Shown: positions 1 to 5,726 of the stretch, piece by piece | Layout: each line of letters opens with the position of its first letter | How positions within the stretch are numbered: the stretch's first letter is position 1 | Assembly: GCA_030151665.1 (NCBI GenBank) | Contig: JASLDB010000088.1 | Location: 1-10,768 of the forward strand | Reading direction: 5' to 3' | DNA length: 10,768 nt | DNA from: Neisseriaceae bacterium | GTDB lineage: Bacteria > Pseudomonadota > Gammaproteobacteria > Burkholderiales > Neisseriaceae | Program-made: the position numbers and the translations under genes | Notes under the pieces: generated by a model | What the model saw: only the letters and a program-made list of their open reading frames with translations | What the model was told of the DNA's origin: nothing | Databases searched by the model: none

Positions 1-282
1 ATTTTATTTTGTGAAAACCAATATTTTAATTATTTTATCCACAAATTTGTGCAATACTGGTGTTCATAAGCAATACATATCCACATTTGGATAAAACCCA
101 AAAAAGTTACACACAATTCGGTGGATAACCTCAAGTCCGTCTACGCACAGCAAAATACAAACGCAATATTTTGATTTTATTTGCTTTATAGACTTATCCA
201 CAAGTACAAACAAACTTCATCGGTTTCATCCATTTATATTTATAAAATCTTATTAATTATTAAATGCGTGTTTATTTTTTCC
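1..282. other. AT-rich intergenic region with a DnaA-box cluster
   Basis: No credible gene is seen in this stretch. It holds five 9-mers that match or nearly match the DnaA box TTATNCACA. 35-43 (+) and 194-202 (+) are perfect TTATCCACA. 77-85 (+), 86-94 (-) and 120-128 (-) each have one mismatch. The flanks (1-40, 160-190, 230-280) are very rich in A and T. Two exact dyads lie within it: CACAAATTTGTG at 40-51 and TATCCA-CATT-TGGATA at 78-93. Density, mixed orientation and AT-rich flanks are what a chromosomal origin or a DnaA-regulated control region shows. No dnaA, dnaN, rpmH or gyrB gene is visible, so an origin is only a possibility. An open frame runs from a TTG at 181 into the next gene, but its N-terminus looks like translated intergenic DNA. 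Confidence 0.5.
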
Positions 283-885
283 ATGACTATTACCACTTAT
301 CAAACCATTAAAGACAATATTTTTGCAGAATACAAAAGCAAAGGCAGTCGATTTTTAGCTTTTGCTTATCCAATCAAAGATTTACCTGATATTAAACCCC
401 ATTTAAACCGTCTACAAAAAGAACACCATAAAGCTGTACACTTTTGCTATGCTTACCGATTGGGTGTGGATGGTTTAGAATTTAGAGCCAATGATGATGG
501 TGAGCCATCTGGTAGTGCAGGTAGACCAATTTTGGGTCAAATTGATTCTTTTGAATTAACCGATATCTTGGTCATTGTTGTGCGTTACTTTGGTGGCACC
601 TTATTGGGCGTTCCTGGGCTTATACAAGCTTACAAGAGTGCAACCCAAGCAGCACTCGTTAATGCCGAGGTTATCCATAAGAATGTGGAGAAAAACGTCT
701 CTTTGCGCTTTGACTATCCTCAGATGAGTGATGTTATGCACTTTATTAAGCAAAACAGTGGAGAAATCATCCATCAAGAGCTAAATTTGGCTTGTGAATT
801 AACCATTCGATTGCCTTTATCCCAATACCAACCTTTTATGGATGCCATTGAAAAAATGCACCTTGTGGATATCTTAAATGCTTAA
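283..885 (+). CDS. yigZ: YigZ/IMPACT-family protein (UPF0029 plus DUF1949)
   Basis: This is a 200-residue cytoplasmic protein of the YigZ/IMPACT family, the same size as E. coli YigZ (about 205). The N-terminal UPF0029/Impact domain covers about residues 15-125 and carries the family signatures NDDGEPSGSAGRPIL (70-84) and RYFGGTLLG (101-109). A smaller DUF1949-like ferredoxin-fold domain follows (about 137-195). Eukaryotic IMPACT modulates Gcn2 signalling, but the molecular role of the bacterial members is not settled. The ATG at 283 is chosen because the family starts close to the TTYQTIK-like segment. The same frame is open back to a TTG at 181, but those 34 residues are hydrophobic, AT-coded and lie in the DnaA-box region. 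No convincing Shine-Dalgarno sequence precedes 283. The gene is convergent with the lipoprotein gene and ends before a shared terminator. Confidence 0.9.
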   Translation: MTITTYQTIKDNIFAEYKSKGSRFLAFAYPIKDLPDIKPHLNRLQKEHHKAVHFCYAYRLGVDGLEFRANDDGEPSGSAGRPILGQIDSFELTDILVIVVRYFGGTLLGVPGLIQAYKSATQAALVNAEVIHKNVEKNVSLRFDYPQMSDVMHFIKQNSGEIIHQELNLACELTIRLPLSQYQPFMDAIEKMHLVDILNA

Positions 886-923
886 TGATTGATTCTTTGT
901 GTTTATTAAAAAAACTAATAAAC

Positions 924-954
924 AAAAGGCCACTTGAAATTCAAGCGGCCTTTT
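924..954. terminator. Bidirectional intrinsic terminator between yigZ and the lipoprotein gene
   Basis: A hairpin has arms 924-937 and 941-954 around a three-base AAT loop, with one A.C mismatch (932/946). An A-run on the left and a T-run on the right let it act on both strands, as suits two convergent genes. Each arm holds an uptake-sequence-like 12-mer (AGGCCACTTGAA at 927-938; AGGCCGCTTGAA read on the minus strand from 951 to 940). Confidence 0.85.
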
Positions 955-983
955 CTATTTTTAATATATTAACTATCTATTAA

Positions 984-1952
984 TTAATCTACTGAGTATT
1001 GTTTTAATTCACCAATTCGTTTATTAATGCTATTGGTTTCACATTCTAACTGCTTGGTAGCGTCACTTTCTTGGCCACAGCTTTTAATACGATTATTTTT
1101 CCAATTTTGCTCTTCATTTTTTAATGAGTCTTTTACTTCAGCAGGTAAACCATTCCAAATGCGATCGATTTGACCACGGGCTTGTTGGTTTTTTTGTTTA
1201 GCTGATTGCAAAACAGCATTATTGGCATCGGATTGGGCGTTACCTGTATTATCAGTCGGAGCAGTACCCGTTTCTGAAGCAGCCATTTCTTTGTCAATTT
1301 TATTTAATAAATTGCCAAGCGGATCGCCTTCTGGGACAGAAGAAGCTGGCACATCACTGGCAGCTTGAGCAAAACCAGGCTGTTCCATGCCTTCGTATGG
1401 GTTTTTATCCACATTGCGAATAATAAACAGGTTTTTTAACAAGGCGGCACTCGCACTGCCTTTGTCTTCTTCAATGGCATTTTTTTGTTTTGGGTTGACT
1501 GAATATTGCACATTGGTTTTGAATGCATTGTCGATAAAGACTTCAAAGCCATTTAATTGAGCATCACGATTAATGTCAAAGCCATAAGTCATTTTTTTGG
1601 CTTTGACTTGTGCTTCATTAATCATGTTTTCAGGTAATGAAACGGTTAATTGAGCAATACAACTAACTTTTTCACTGTCATTGCCCAAGGATTGAGGACG
1701 AATGTCTTCTAAGACCACTTTGACTTTGTCTAAATCCAAGCCAATTGCATCCAAACTTAATTTAACCAATTGCTTATCATCTTGTTGGTACTGTTGGAAA
1801 TTCTTCAATACATCGGTTTTAAATTGTTGTGCAAAAGCAGTTTTGGTTTCTTCTGCAGAACAGATTGCAGCGGCATCATCTGGGGAGTTTTTGCCACATG
1901 CTGCTAAAGTGGCAATCGTTACTAAGCTTAAGCAGATGTTTCTTAACAACAT
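984..1952 (-). CDS. Lipoprotein with LprI/DUF1311-like C-terminal region
   Basis: This is a predicted 322-residue envelope lipoprotein. A short lipoprotein signal peptide (MLLRN, then a hydrophobic core) ends in the lipobox LAAC with Cys19 as the acylated residue. The middle part (about 30-175) is not recognised. A low-complexity Ala/Ser/Asn/Gln-rich linker (about 185-245) leads to a charged helical C-terminus (about 250-322) with the pattern QARGQIDRIWNGLP...LKNEEQNWKNNRIKSC. This resembles the DUF1311/LprI-type lysozyme-inhibitor domain. Mature cysteines 31, 98, 292 and 304 could form two disulfides, consistent with a periplasmic location. The start at 1952 is chosen because AGAGGA lies just upstream and the signal peptide is then normal. 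The frame is open to an ATG at 1982, but that would add ten residues and lose the ribosome site. Inhibition of host lysozyme is only a possibility. The gene is divergent from purD. Confidence 0.75.
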   Translation of the reverse strand: MLLRNICLSLVTIATLAACGKNSPDDAAAICSAEETKTAFAQQFKTDVLKNFQQYQQDDKQLVKLSLDAIGLDLDKVKVVLEDIRPQSLGNDSEKVSCIAQLTVSLPENMINEAQVKAKKMTYGFDINRDAQLNGFEVFIDNAFKTNVQYSVNPKQKNAIEEDKGSASAALLKNLFIIRNVDKNPYEGMEQPGFAQAASDVPASSVPEGDPLGNLLNKIDKEMAASETGTAPTDNTGNAQSDANNAVLQSAKQKNQQARGQIDRIWNGLPAEVKDSLKNEEQNWKNNRIKSCGQESDATKQLECETNSINKRIGELKQYSVD

Positions 1953-1996
1953 TATTATTCCTCTCATTGTTATCATGGACATTTGATAAAGTATTA

Positions 1997-2012
1997 TCCG
2001 TCAATCCGTCAA
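1997..2012 (+). repeat. Tandem 8-bp repeat in the lipoprotein-purD divergent region
   Basis: TCCGTCAA occurs twice without a gap (1997-2004 and 2005-2012) in the 126-bp region between the lipoprotein and purD starts. It could be a regulator site or a small replication-slippage duplication. No clear sigma-70 promoter could be assigned here, although TAAAAT at 2043-2048 is a possible purD -10. Confidence 0.6.
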
Positions 2013-2078
2013 GTTTGGCTTTCAAGTTTACATTGGGGGCATTAAAATGTCAGGAATCTGTTATGAAGGGCGTTTATC

Positions 2079-3353
2079 ATGAAATTATTGGTTTTGGGTT
2101 CTGGTGGTCGTGAACATGCTTTGGCATGGAAATTGGCGCAATCAGCACAAGTTGAACAAGTATTTGTGGCACCAGGCAATGCAGGTACAGCATTGGAAGA
2201 CAAAGTAAAAAATGTTGCGATTTTTACACATGCGGATTTAATTGCATTTTGCCAACAAGAAAATATTGCTTTTACTGTTGTTGGTCCCGAAGCCCCATTG
2301 GCTGCTGGCGTGGTCGATGATTTTCGTGCTGTGGGCTTAAAAATATTTGGCCCTAGCCAATATTCGGCACAATTAGAAAGCTCAAAAGATTTTGCCAAAG
2401 CTTTCATGCAAAAATATAACATCCCAACAGCAGGTTATCAGACTTTTTCCGATGCCAAAGAAGCGCATGCTTATATTGATCAAAATGGTGTACCCATTGT
2501 AATCAAAGCTGATGGTTTAGCGGCAGGGAAGGGCGTTATTGTGGCCATGAGCTTAGAAGAAGCACATGATGCCATTGACAGCATGTTGCTTGATAACAAA
2601 ATGGGCGATGCTGGTGCTCGAGTGGTGATTGAGGATTTCTTGCAAGGTGAAGAAGCCAGTTTTATTGTCATGGTTGATGGTGAACATGTTTTGCCCATGG
2701 CAACAAGCCAAGACCACAAGCGTTTATTGGATGGTGACATGGGCCCTAATACAGGTGGTATGGGGGCTTACAGCCCAGCTCCTGTGGTGACCGATGCGGT
2801 TTACCAACGCGCCATGGACAAAATTATTTTACCAACTGTTAAAGGCATGCAAAGCGAAGGCCATCCATTTACTGGCTTTTTGTATGCGGGTTTGATGATT
2901 GATGAGCATGGTGAGCCATTTACCATTGAATTTAATTGCCGTTTTGGTGATCCAGAAACCCAACCGATTATGATGCGTCTTGACAGTGATTTGGTGGACA
3001 TAGTTGAAGCTGCCTTAGCCGGACAGTTGGATGAAATCACAGCAACATGGAAACCTGAAACCGCTGTTGGTGTGGTTTTGGCTGCTGCCAATTACCCAGA
3101 AACACCTCGAAAAGGTGATGTGATTACAGGAATTGATGCTGCCAATGAGCATGGCAAAGTGTTCCATGCTGGTACACAAGTCAATGACAATGGTGATTTG
3201 GTGAGTAATGGCGGTCGAGTATTGTGTGTAGTGGGCTTGGGCAATAGTGTGCAAGATGCCAAAGCACAAGCGTATACTGCTTTAAAATCTGTTCATTTTG
3301 CTGATATGCAATATCGCCATGATATTGCCGACAAAGCGATTTTAAAACATTAA
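2079..3353 (+). CDS. purD: Phosphoribosylamine-glycine ligase (GARS)
   Basis: PurD joins 5-phosphoribosylamine and glycine, using ATP, to make GAR in the second step of de novo purine synthesis in the cytosol. The protein has 424 residues (E. coli 429). Visible signatures are the N-terminal GSGGREHA (7-14), VGPEAPLAAG (68-77), the ATP-grasp segment KADGLAAGKGV (143-153), DGDMGPNTGGMGAYSP (218-233) and the PurD signature RFGDPETQ (288-295), with metal-binding residues expected at Glu284 and Asn286. A C-terminal PurD domain follows (about 325-420). The ATG at 2079 is preceded by AAGGG (2066-2070) at good spacing. It is divergent from the lipoprotein gene. Its stop is only 40 bp from the tsaC-like gene, so the two may be co-transcribed. 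All key motifs are intact. Confidence 0.97.
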   Translation: MKLLVLGSGGREHALAWKLAQSAQVEQVFVAPGNAGTALEDKVKNVAIFTHADLIAFCQQENIAFTVVGPEAPLAAGVVDDFRAVGLKIFGPSQYSAQLESSKDFAKAFMQKYNIPTAGYQTFSDAKEAHAYIDQNGVPIVIKADGLAAGKGVIVAMSLEEAHDAIDSMLLDNKMGDAGARVVIEDFLQGEEASFIVMVDGEHVLPMATSQDHKRLLDGDMGPNTGGMGAYSPAPVVTDAVYQRAMDKIILPTVKGMQSEGHPFTGFLYAGLMIDEHGEPFTIEFNCRFGDPETQPIMMRLDSDLVDIVEAALAGQLDEITATWKPETAVGVVLAAANYPETPRKGDVITGIDAANEHGKVFHAGTQVNDNGDLVSNGGRVLCVVGLGNSVQDAKAQAYTALKSVHFADMQYRHDIADKAILKH

Positions 3354-3360
3354 CGAAAAA

Positions 3361-3384
3361 TGGCTGCTATGGATTTAGCAGCCA
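3361..3384. terminator. Hairpin between purD and the tsaC-like gene, without a plus-strand T-tract
   Basis: TGGCTGCTA (3361-3369) pairs perfectly with TAGCAGCCA (3376-3384) around a six-base loop. On the plus strand it is followed by ATAAGAG and not by a T-run, so it is a poor terminator for purD. On the minus strand it is followed by a T-run and would terminate well. It ends 9 bases before the tsaC-like start codon, so it may instead weaken read-through or affect translation. Confidence 0.55.
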
Positions 3385-3393
3385 ATAAGAGCC

Positions 3394-3966
3394 ATGTTGT
3401 TACGCAAAAGATATTTATCACAACGGGACATTACCCGTATCAAACGCCATCTGCAAAACGGTGGCGTTATTGCTTATCCCACTGAATCGTGTTTTGGTTT
3501 GGGTTGTTTACCCACCCATCCGCAAGGATTAAAACGAGTGATTCGGTTAAAAAAACGACCACAGCACAAAGGCATGATTGTGATTGGTGCTGGGGTAGGG
3601 CAGTTAACGCCACTTTTAGCGCCACTGAGCGTAGATGATAGATGGTGCTTGACGAAGGCATGGCCTGCGGCCAAAACGTTCTTGGTGCCTTGTTCTAAGC
3701 ATGTTTTACCACTATTAAGGGGGGCAAGTCGGCAAAAGTTGGCTGTTCGAGTGCCAGACCATGATGGTGCTAGGCAATTGTGTTTGCAATTGGGCACTTC
3801 CTTGGTATCCACTTCTTGTAATAAAGCTGGGTTTAAACCTTGTAAAACCACACAAGACGCCATGCGTCAGTTTGGCCATCAAGCTTGGGTGATTCCGGGT
3901 TTAATTGGTTTTGCCAAAAATCCAAGCCAAATCATTGATTTAAAAACAGGAACGCGATTGCGTTAG
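3394..3966 (+). CDS. tsaC: Short TsaC/YrdC-type L-threonylcarbamoyladenylate synthase
   Basis: TsaC-type enzymes make threonylcarbamoyl-AMP from threonine, bicarbonate and ATP for the t6A modification of tRNA position 37. The protein has 190 residues, the length of E. coli TsaC, and lacks the extra Sua5 C-terminal domain. Visible family elements are GGVIAYPTESCFGLGC (23-38), KKRPQHKGMIVIG (53-65), KLAVRVPDH (115-123), STSCN (139-143) in place of the usual STSAN, and PSQIID (177-182). It looks like the Neisseria copy as I remember it. The start at 3394 fits the family, but the only ribosome-site candidate, AAGAG at 3387-3391, is very close to the ATG, so translation may be weak or coupled. Seven cysteines (33, 38, 85, 100, 130, 142, 150) are many for this family. 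Another YrdC paralogue (YciO-like) remains possible. Confidence 0.85.
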   Translation: MLLRKRYLSQRDITRIKRHLQNGGVIAYPTESCFGLGCLPTHPQGLKRVIRLKKRPQHKGMIVIGAGVGQLTPLLAPLSVDDRWCLTKAWPAAKTFLVPCSKHVLPLLRGASRQKLAVRVPDHDGARQLCLQLGTSLVSTSCNKAGFKPCKTTQDAMRQFGHQAWVIPGLIGFAKNPSQIIDLKTGTRLR

Positions 3967-3969
3967 CAC

Positions 3970-3999
3970 TTGCTTTTTGGGCTAGGCTTGTTTTATAAT
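3970..3999 (+). promoter_or_regulatory. Sigma-70 promoter of the riboswitch-exporter unit
   Basis: A perfect -10 TATAAT lies at 3994-3999, with a weak -35 TTGCTT at 3970-3975 (18-bp spacer) overlapping the end of the upstream gene just past its stop. Transcription would start near 4006, just before the riboswitch aptamer. Confidence 0.65.
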
Positions 4000-4019
4000 C
4001 CGCCTTGCCTTTATTGGCT

Positions 4020-4145
4020 ATTCTCTTAAGGGAGTAATCGTTCAAGCTTTTTGCTTGGAGTTGTTATCAACATATTTGAGCCACTTGCTCATGGTAACAA
4101 CATCCCGTCGACTTGATGTTCACGGTATTGATGAGACTTAAGACA
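4020..4145 (+). ncRNA. yybP-ykoY manganese riboswitch aptamer
   Basis: The leader of the exporter gene carries the two conserved loops of the yybP-ykoY (Mn2+) riboswitch: AAGGGAGTAATC (4028-4039) and GATGAGACTT (4130-4139). The closing helix P1 pairs 4024-4030 with 4137-4143 (TCTTAAG/CTTAAGA). Inner helices are visible: CAAGC/GCTTG (4043-4047/4053-4057), GTTGTTA/TAACAAC (4060-4066/4095-4101) and TGAGC/GCTCA (4077-4081/4087-4091). This class senses Mn2+ and often controls UPF0016 or MntP exporters, which matches the gene downstream. The 3' strand of P1 is also used by the terminator that follows. Confidence 0.92.
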
Positions 4146-4189
4146 ATGACGACTGCTTGATGCGGGCAGCACGTTATTGTCTTTTGTTT
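4140..4189 (+). terminator. Riboswitch-controlled intrinsic terminator
   Basis: GACAATGACG (4142-4151) pairs with CGTTATTGTC (4172-4181), including one G.U pair. CTGC/GCAG (4153-4156/4166-4169) extends the stem, and TTTTGTTT follows (4182-4189). The stem can be lengthened by 4140-4141 pairing with 4182-4183, so positions 4140-4143 are claimed by both the terminator and aptamer helix P1. This predicts that Mn2+ binding stabilises P1, destabilises the terminator and turns the exporter gene on. Confidence 0.82.
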
Positions 4190-4218
4190 ATAATCAAGCC
4201 CGCAAAAGGAACACAATC

Positions 4219-4782
4219 ATGGAAGCTTTTTTCGCTTCATTGTCATCTGTTGCCATTGCTGAAATTGGTGATAAAACACAATTATTGACTTTGTTTTTAG
4301 CGGCTCGTTTTGCCCAAAAAAATGCCATTATTTTGGGTATTATTGTTGCAACCATTTTAAATCATGCTTTTTCGGCTGTTTTGGGTGTTTGGGCATCTAG
4401 CCATTTATCAGATAACCTAATGGCTTGGATTGTCGGCATTAGTTTTATTGTGGTGGGCCTGTGGTTATTGGTTCCAGATAAAGAAGATGAGGAAGATACC
4501 AAATGGGTTAAACATGGTGCTTTTGTGGCGACACTGGTGTTGTTTTTTATTGCTGAAATTGGCGATAAAACCCAAATAGCCACGGTTTTATTGGCAGCAA
4601 AATACCAAAGTTTTTGGGCTGTGATTATGGGCAGTACTTTGGGGCTTTTGGTTGCGAATGTGCCTGTGGTGTATTTGGGTGAATGGTTGATGAAAAAAAT
4701 ACCCTTTAAAGCTGTGCGCATTGGTGCTTGTGTTTTGTTCTGTATTTTGGGTTTTGTTACATTATCGACTGTTTTATTTTAA
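4219..4782 (+). CDS. UPF0016/TMEM165-GDT1 family manganese exporter
   Basis: This is a 187-residue inner-membrane protein with two tandem repeats, each holding the family motif E-x-G-D-K-T (EIGDKT at 15-20 and 113-118) within a hydrophobic helix. About six membrane segments are visible, with an acidic loop (DKEDEEDT, about 87-94) between the halves. Family members exchange cations; bacterial ones such as Vibrio MneA export Mn2+, and TMEM165/Gdt1 transport Mn2+/Ca2+. The manganese riboswitch upstream supports Mn2+ export here. The ATG at 4219 has AAAAGGA (4204-4210) at good spacing and starts directly at the first family segment. The frame is open back to a TTG at 4177, but that codon lies inside the terminator stem and is not used. 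Confidence 0.93.
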   Translation: MEAFFASLSSVAIAEIGDKTQLLTLFLAARFAQKNAIILGIIVATILNHAFSAVLGVWASSHLSDNLMAWIVGISFIVVGLWLLVPDKEDEEDTKWVKHGAFVATLVLFFIAEIGDKTQIATVLLAAKYQSFWAVIMGSTLGLLVANVPVVYLGEWLMKKIPFKAVRIGACVLFCILGFVTLSTVLF

Positions 4783-4813
4783 AGCATATTGTGTTGATTA
4801 AACGGATTGATCA

Positions 4814-4849
4814 AAAAAAGCTGCTAGGATGACTCTTAGCAGCTTTTTT
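4814..4849. terminator. Bidirectional terminator between the exporter and nitroreductase genes
   Basis: A perfect 13-bp stem pairs 4814-4826 with 4837-4849: six A, then GCTGCTA, against TAGCAGC and six T. It serves the convergent exporter (+) and nitroreductase (-) genes. The GCTGCTA core also occurs in the purD-tsaC hairpin. Confidence 0.93.
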
Positions 4850-4858
4850 GTGATGGGC

Positions 4859-5557
4859 TTAATCTAAGAATTGGGCAAAATTGTGAACAGACTCACGGGG
4901 TGGGTGTAGGGTGTTAACGATTTCATTGGGATTGGCATAGCCTAATGCCATTCCACAGACCAAATCTTCATCTTCGCTAGCACCCAATAATGGTAAAACC
5001 AAGGTGTGATAAGTATTCCATGCCGCTTGTGGGCAGGTATCTAAGCCACATGCTTTGGCTGCAATCATGACATTTTGCATCATCATGGCAATGTCCATTT
5101 TGGAGCCGATGCCCATGGCTTTATTGACAGTAAAAAATAGACCGACTGGTGCATCGAAAAATTGAAAATTGCGTTTGTGTTGGGCATGCATTTTTTCTTT
5201 TTCACCTTTGCCAATATTCAATAGACCATAAAGCTCCCAACCATTTTGGCGGCGGCGATCAATATAAGGGCTAATCCATTTTTCAGGGTAATAAGGATAA
5301 GGTTCTTGGTACAATGCATTGTGCTGATCTTTTTCATTTAGTAGCATGTCATATGCTAATGACACTTTTTCTACCAACTCATTTCGTTTTTTTTCTGTCA
5401 CCACATAGACTTGCCAAGGTTGGCAATTGGTACCTGATGGTGCTTGTGCAGCCACTTGTAAAATATTTTCGATGGTTTCACGTGGAACAGCAGTGTCTAA
5501 AAATGCCCGTATTGAGTGGCGTTGTTCTATGGCAGTAAAGATGGCTTCTTGGCTCAT
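4859..5557 (-). CDS. FMN-dependent nitroreductase-family protein
   Basis: This is a 232-residue flavoprotein of the nitroreductase superfamily (COG0778). It would catalyse NAD(P)H-dependent two-electron reductions of nitro or quinone-like compounds in the cytosol; the true substrate cannot be told. Visible motifs are the N-terminal FMN-phosphate segment RHSIRAF (13-19), APSGTNCQPWQ (39-49), the helix DIAMMMQN (155-162) and the C-terminal MALGYANP (203-210) followed by NTLHPPRESV. A family insert (about 75-130) rich in Tyr and charged residues matches the longer PnbA-like members. The ATG at 5557 has a strong AGGAGA upstream. Transcription could start from a TTGACA at 5604-5609 with a poor, widely spaced -10, or reach it from argE, as no clear terminator lies between them. 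Confidence 0.9.
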   Translation of the reverse strand: MSQEAIFTAIEQRHSIRAFLDTAVPRETIENILQVAAQAPSGTNCQPWQVYVVTEKKRNELVEKVSLAYDMLLNEKDQHNALYQEPYPYYPEKWISPYIDRRRQNGWELYGLLNIGKGEKEKMHAQHKRNFQFFDAPVGLFFTVNKAMGIGSKMDIAMMMQNVMIAAKACGLDTCPQAAWNTYHTLVLPLLGASEDEDLVCGMALGYANPNEIVNTLHPPRESVHNFAQFLD

Positions 5558-5573
5558 GTTGTTTTCTCCTATT

Positions 5574-5596
5574 ATTGTGTATAACTTTGTGTGTAA
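5574..5596 (-). repeat. Direct-repeat copy 1: paired DnaA-box-like sites
   Basis: On the minus strand it reads TTACACACA, AAG, TTATACACA. The second 9-mer (5576-5584) fits TTATNCACA exactly and the first (5588-5596) has one mismatch. It matches the copy at 5702-5724 at 19 of 23 positions and lies 16 bp upstream of the nitroreductase start, so it may overlap that gene's promoter. Confidence 0.75.
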
Positions 5597-5679
5597 TTCA
5601 CCTTGTCAAAAATTGAAATAATTTGAAATTTGGCAAAAACACGATTGATAAGGGATACAGACGGTATTTTTTTTAATGC

Positions 5680-5694
5680 CATGCAAAAAGCATG
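5680..5694. repeat. Short inverted repeat in the argE-nitroreductase gap
   Basis: CATGC (5680-5684) and GCATG (5690-5694) pair around five A residues. No T-run follows on the minus strand, where argE transcripts would arrive, so it is a weak candidate for termination. Confidence 0.4.
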
Positions 5695-5701
5695 ATTAAA
5701 C

Positions 5702-5724
5702 AATGTGGATAACTTTGTGCATAA
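5702..5724 (-). repeat. Direct-repeat copy 2: paired perfect DnaA boxes
   Basis: On the minus strand it reads TTATGCACA (5716-5724), AAG, TTATCCACA (5704-5712), two exact DnaA-box matches in the same direction with three bases between them. It ends three bases from the argE stop codon. Its core CACAAAGTTATNCACA is shared with the copy at 5574-5596. Confidence 0.8.
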
Positions 5725-5726
5725 AA

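Noticed and set aside
181..282. N-terminal extension of the YigZ-family gene from a TTG codon
   Set aside because: The extra 34 residues are AT-coded, not like the family, and overlap a DnaA box. The ATG at 283 matches the usual protein length.
1405..1413. Perfect TTATCCACA inside the lipoprotein gene
   Set aside because: It is a single match in coding sequence with no neighbours, as expected by chance in AT-rich DNA.
1953..1982. Earlier ATG for the LprI-like lipoprotein
   Set aside because: It would place the best ribosome site inside the gene and add ten residues before a normal signal peptide.
4177..4218. TTG start for the manganese exporter
   Set aside because: The codon is in the terminator stem; the ATG at 4219 has a proper ribosome site and starts at the family segment.
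5652..5668. ACCGTCTGTA on the minus strand as a Neisseria uptake sequence
   Set aside because: It has two mismatches to GCCGTCTGAA and there is no intact copy in the window, so it cannot be told from chance.
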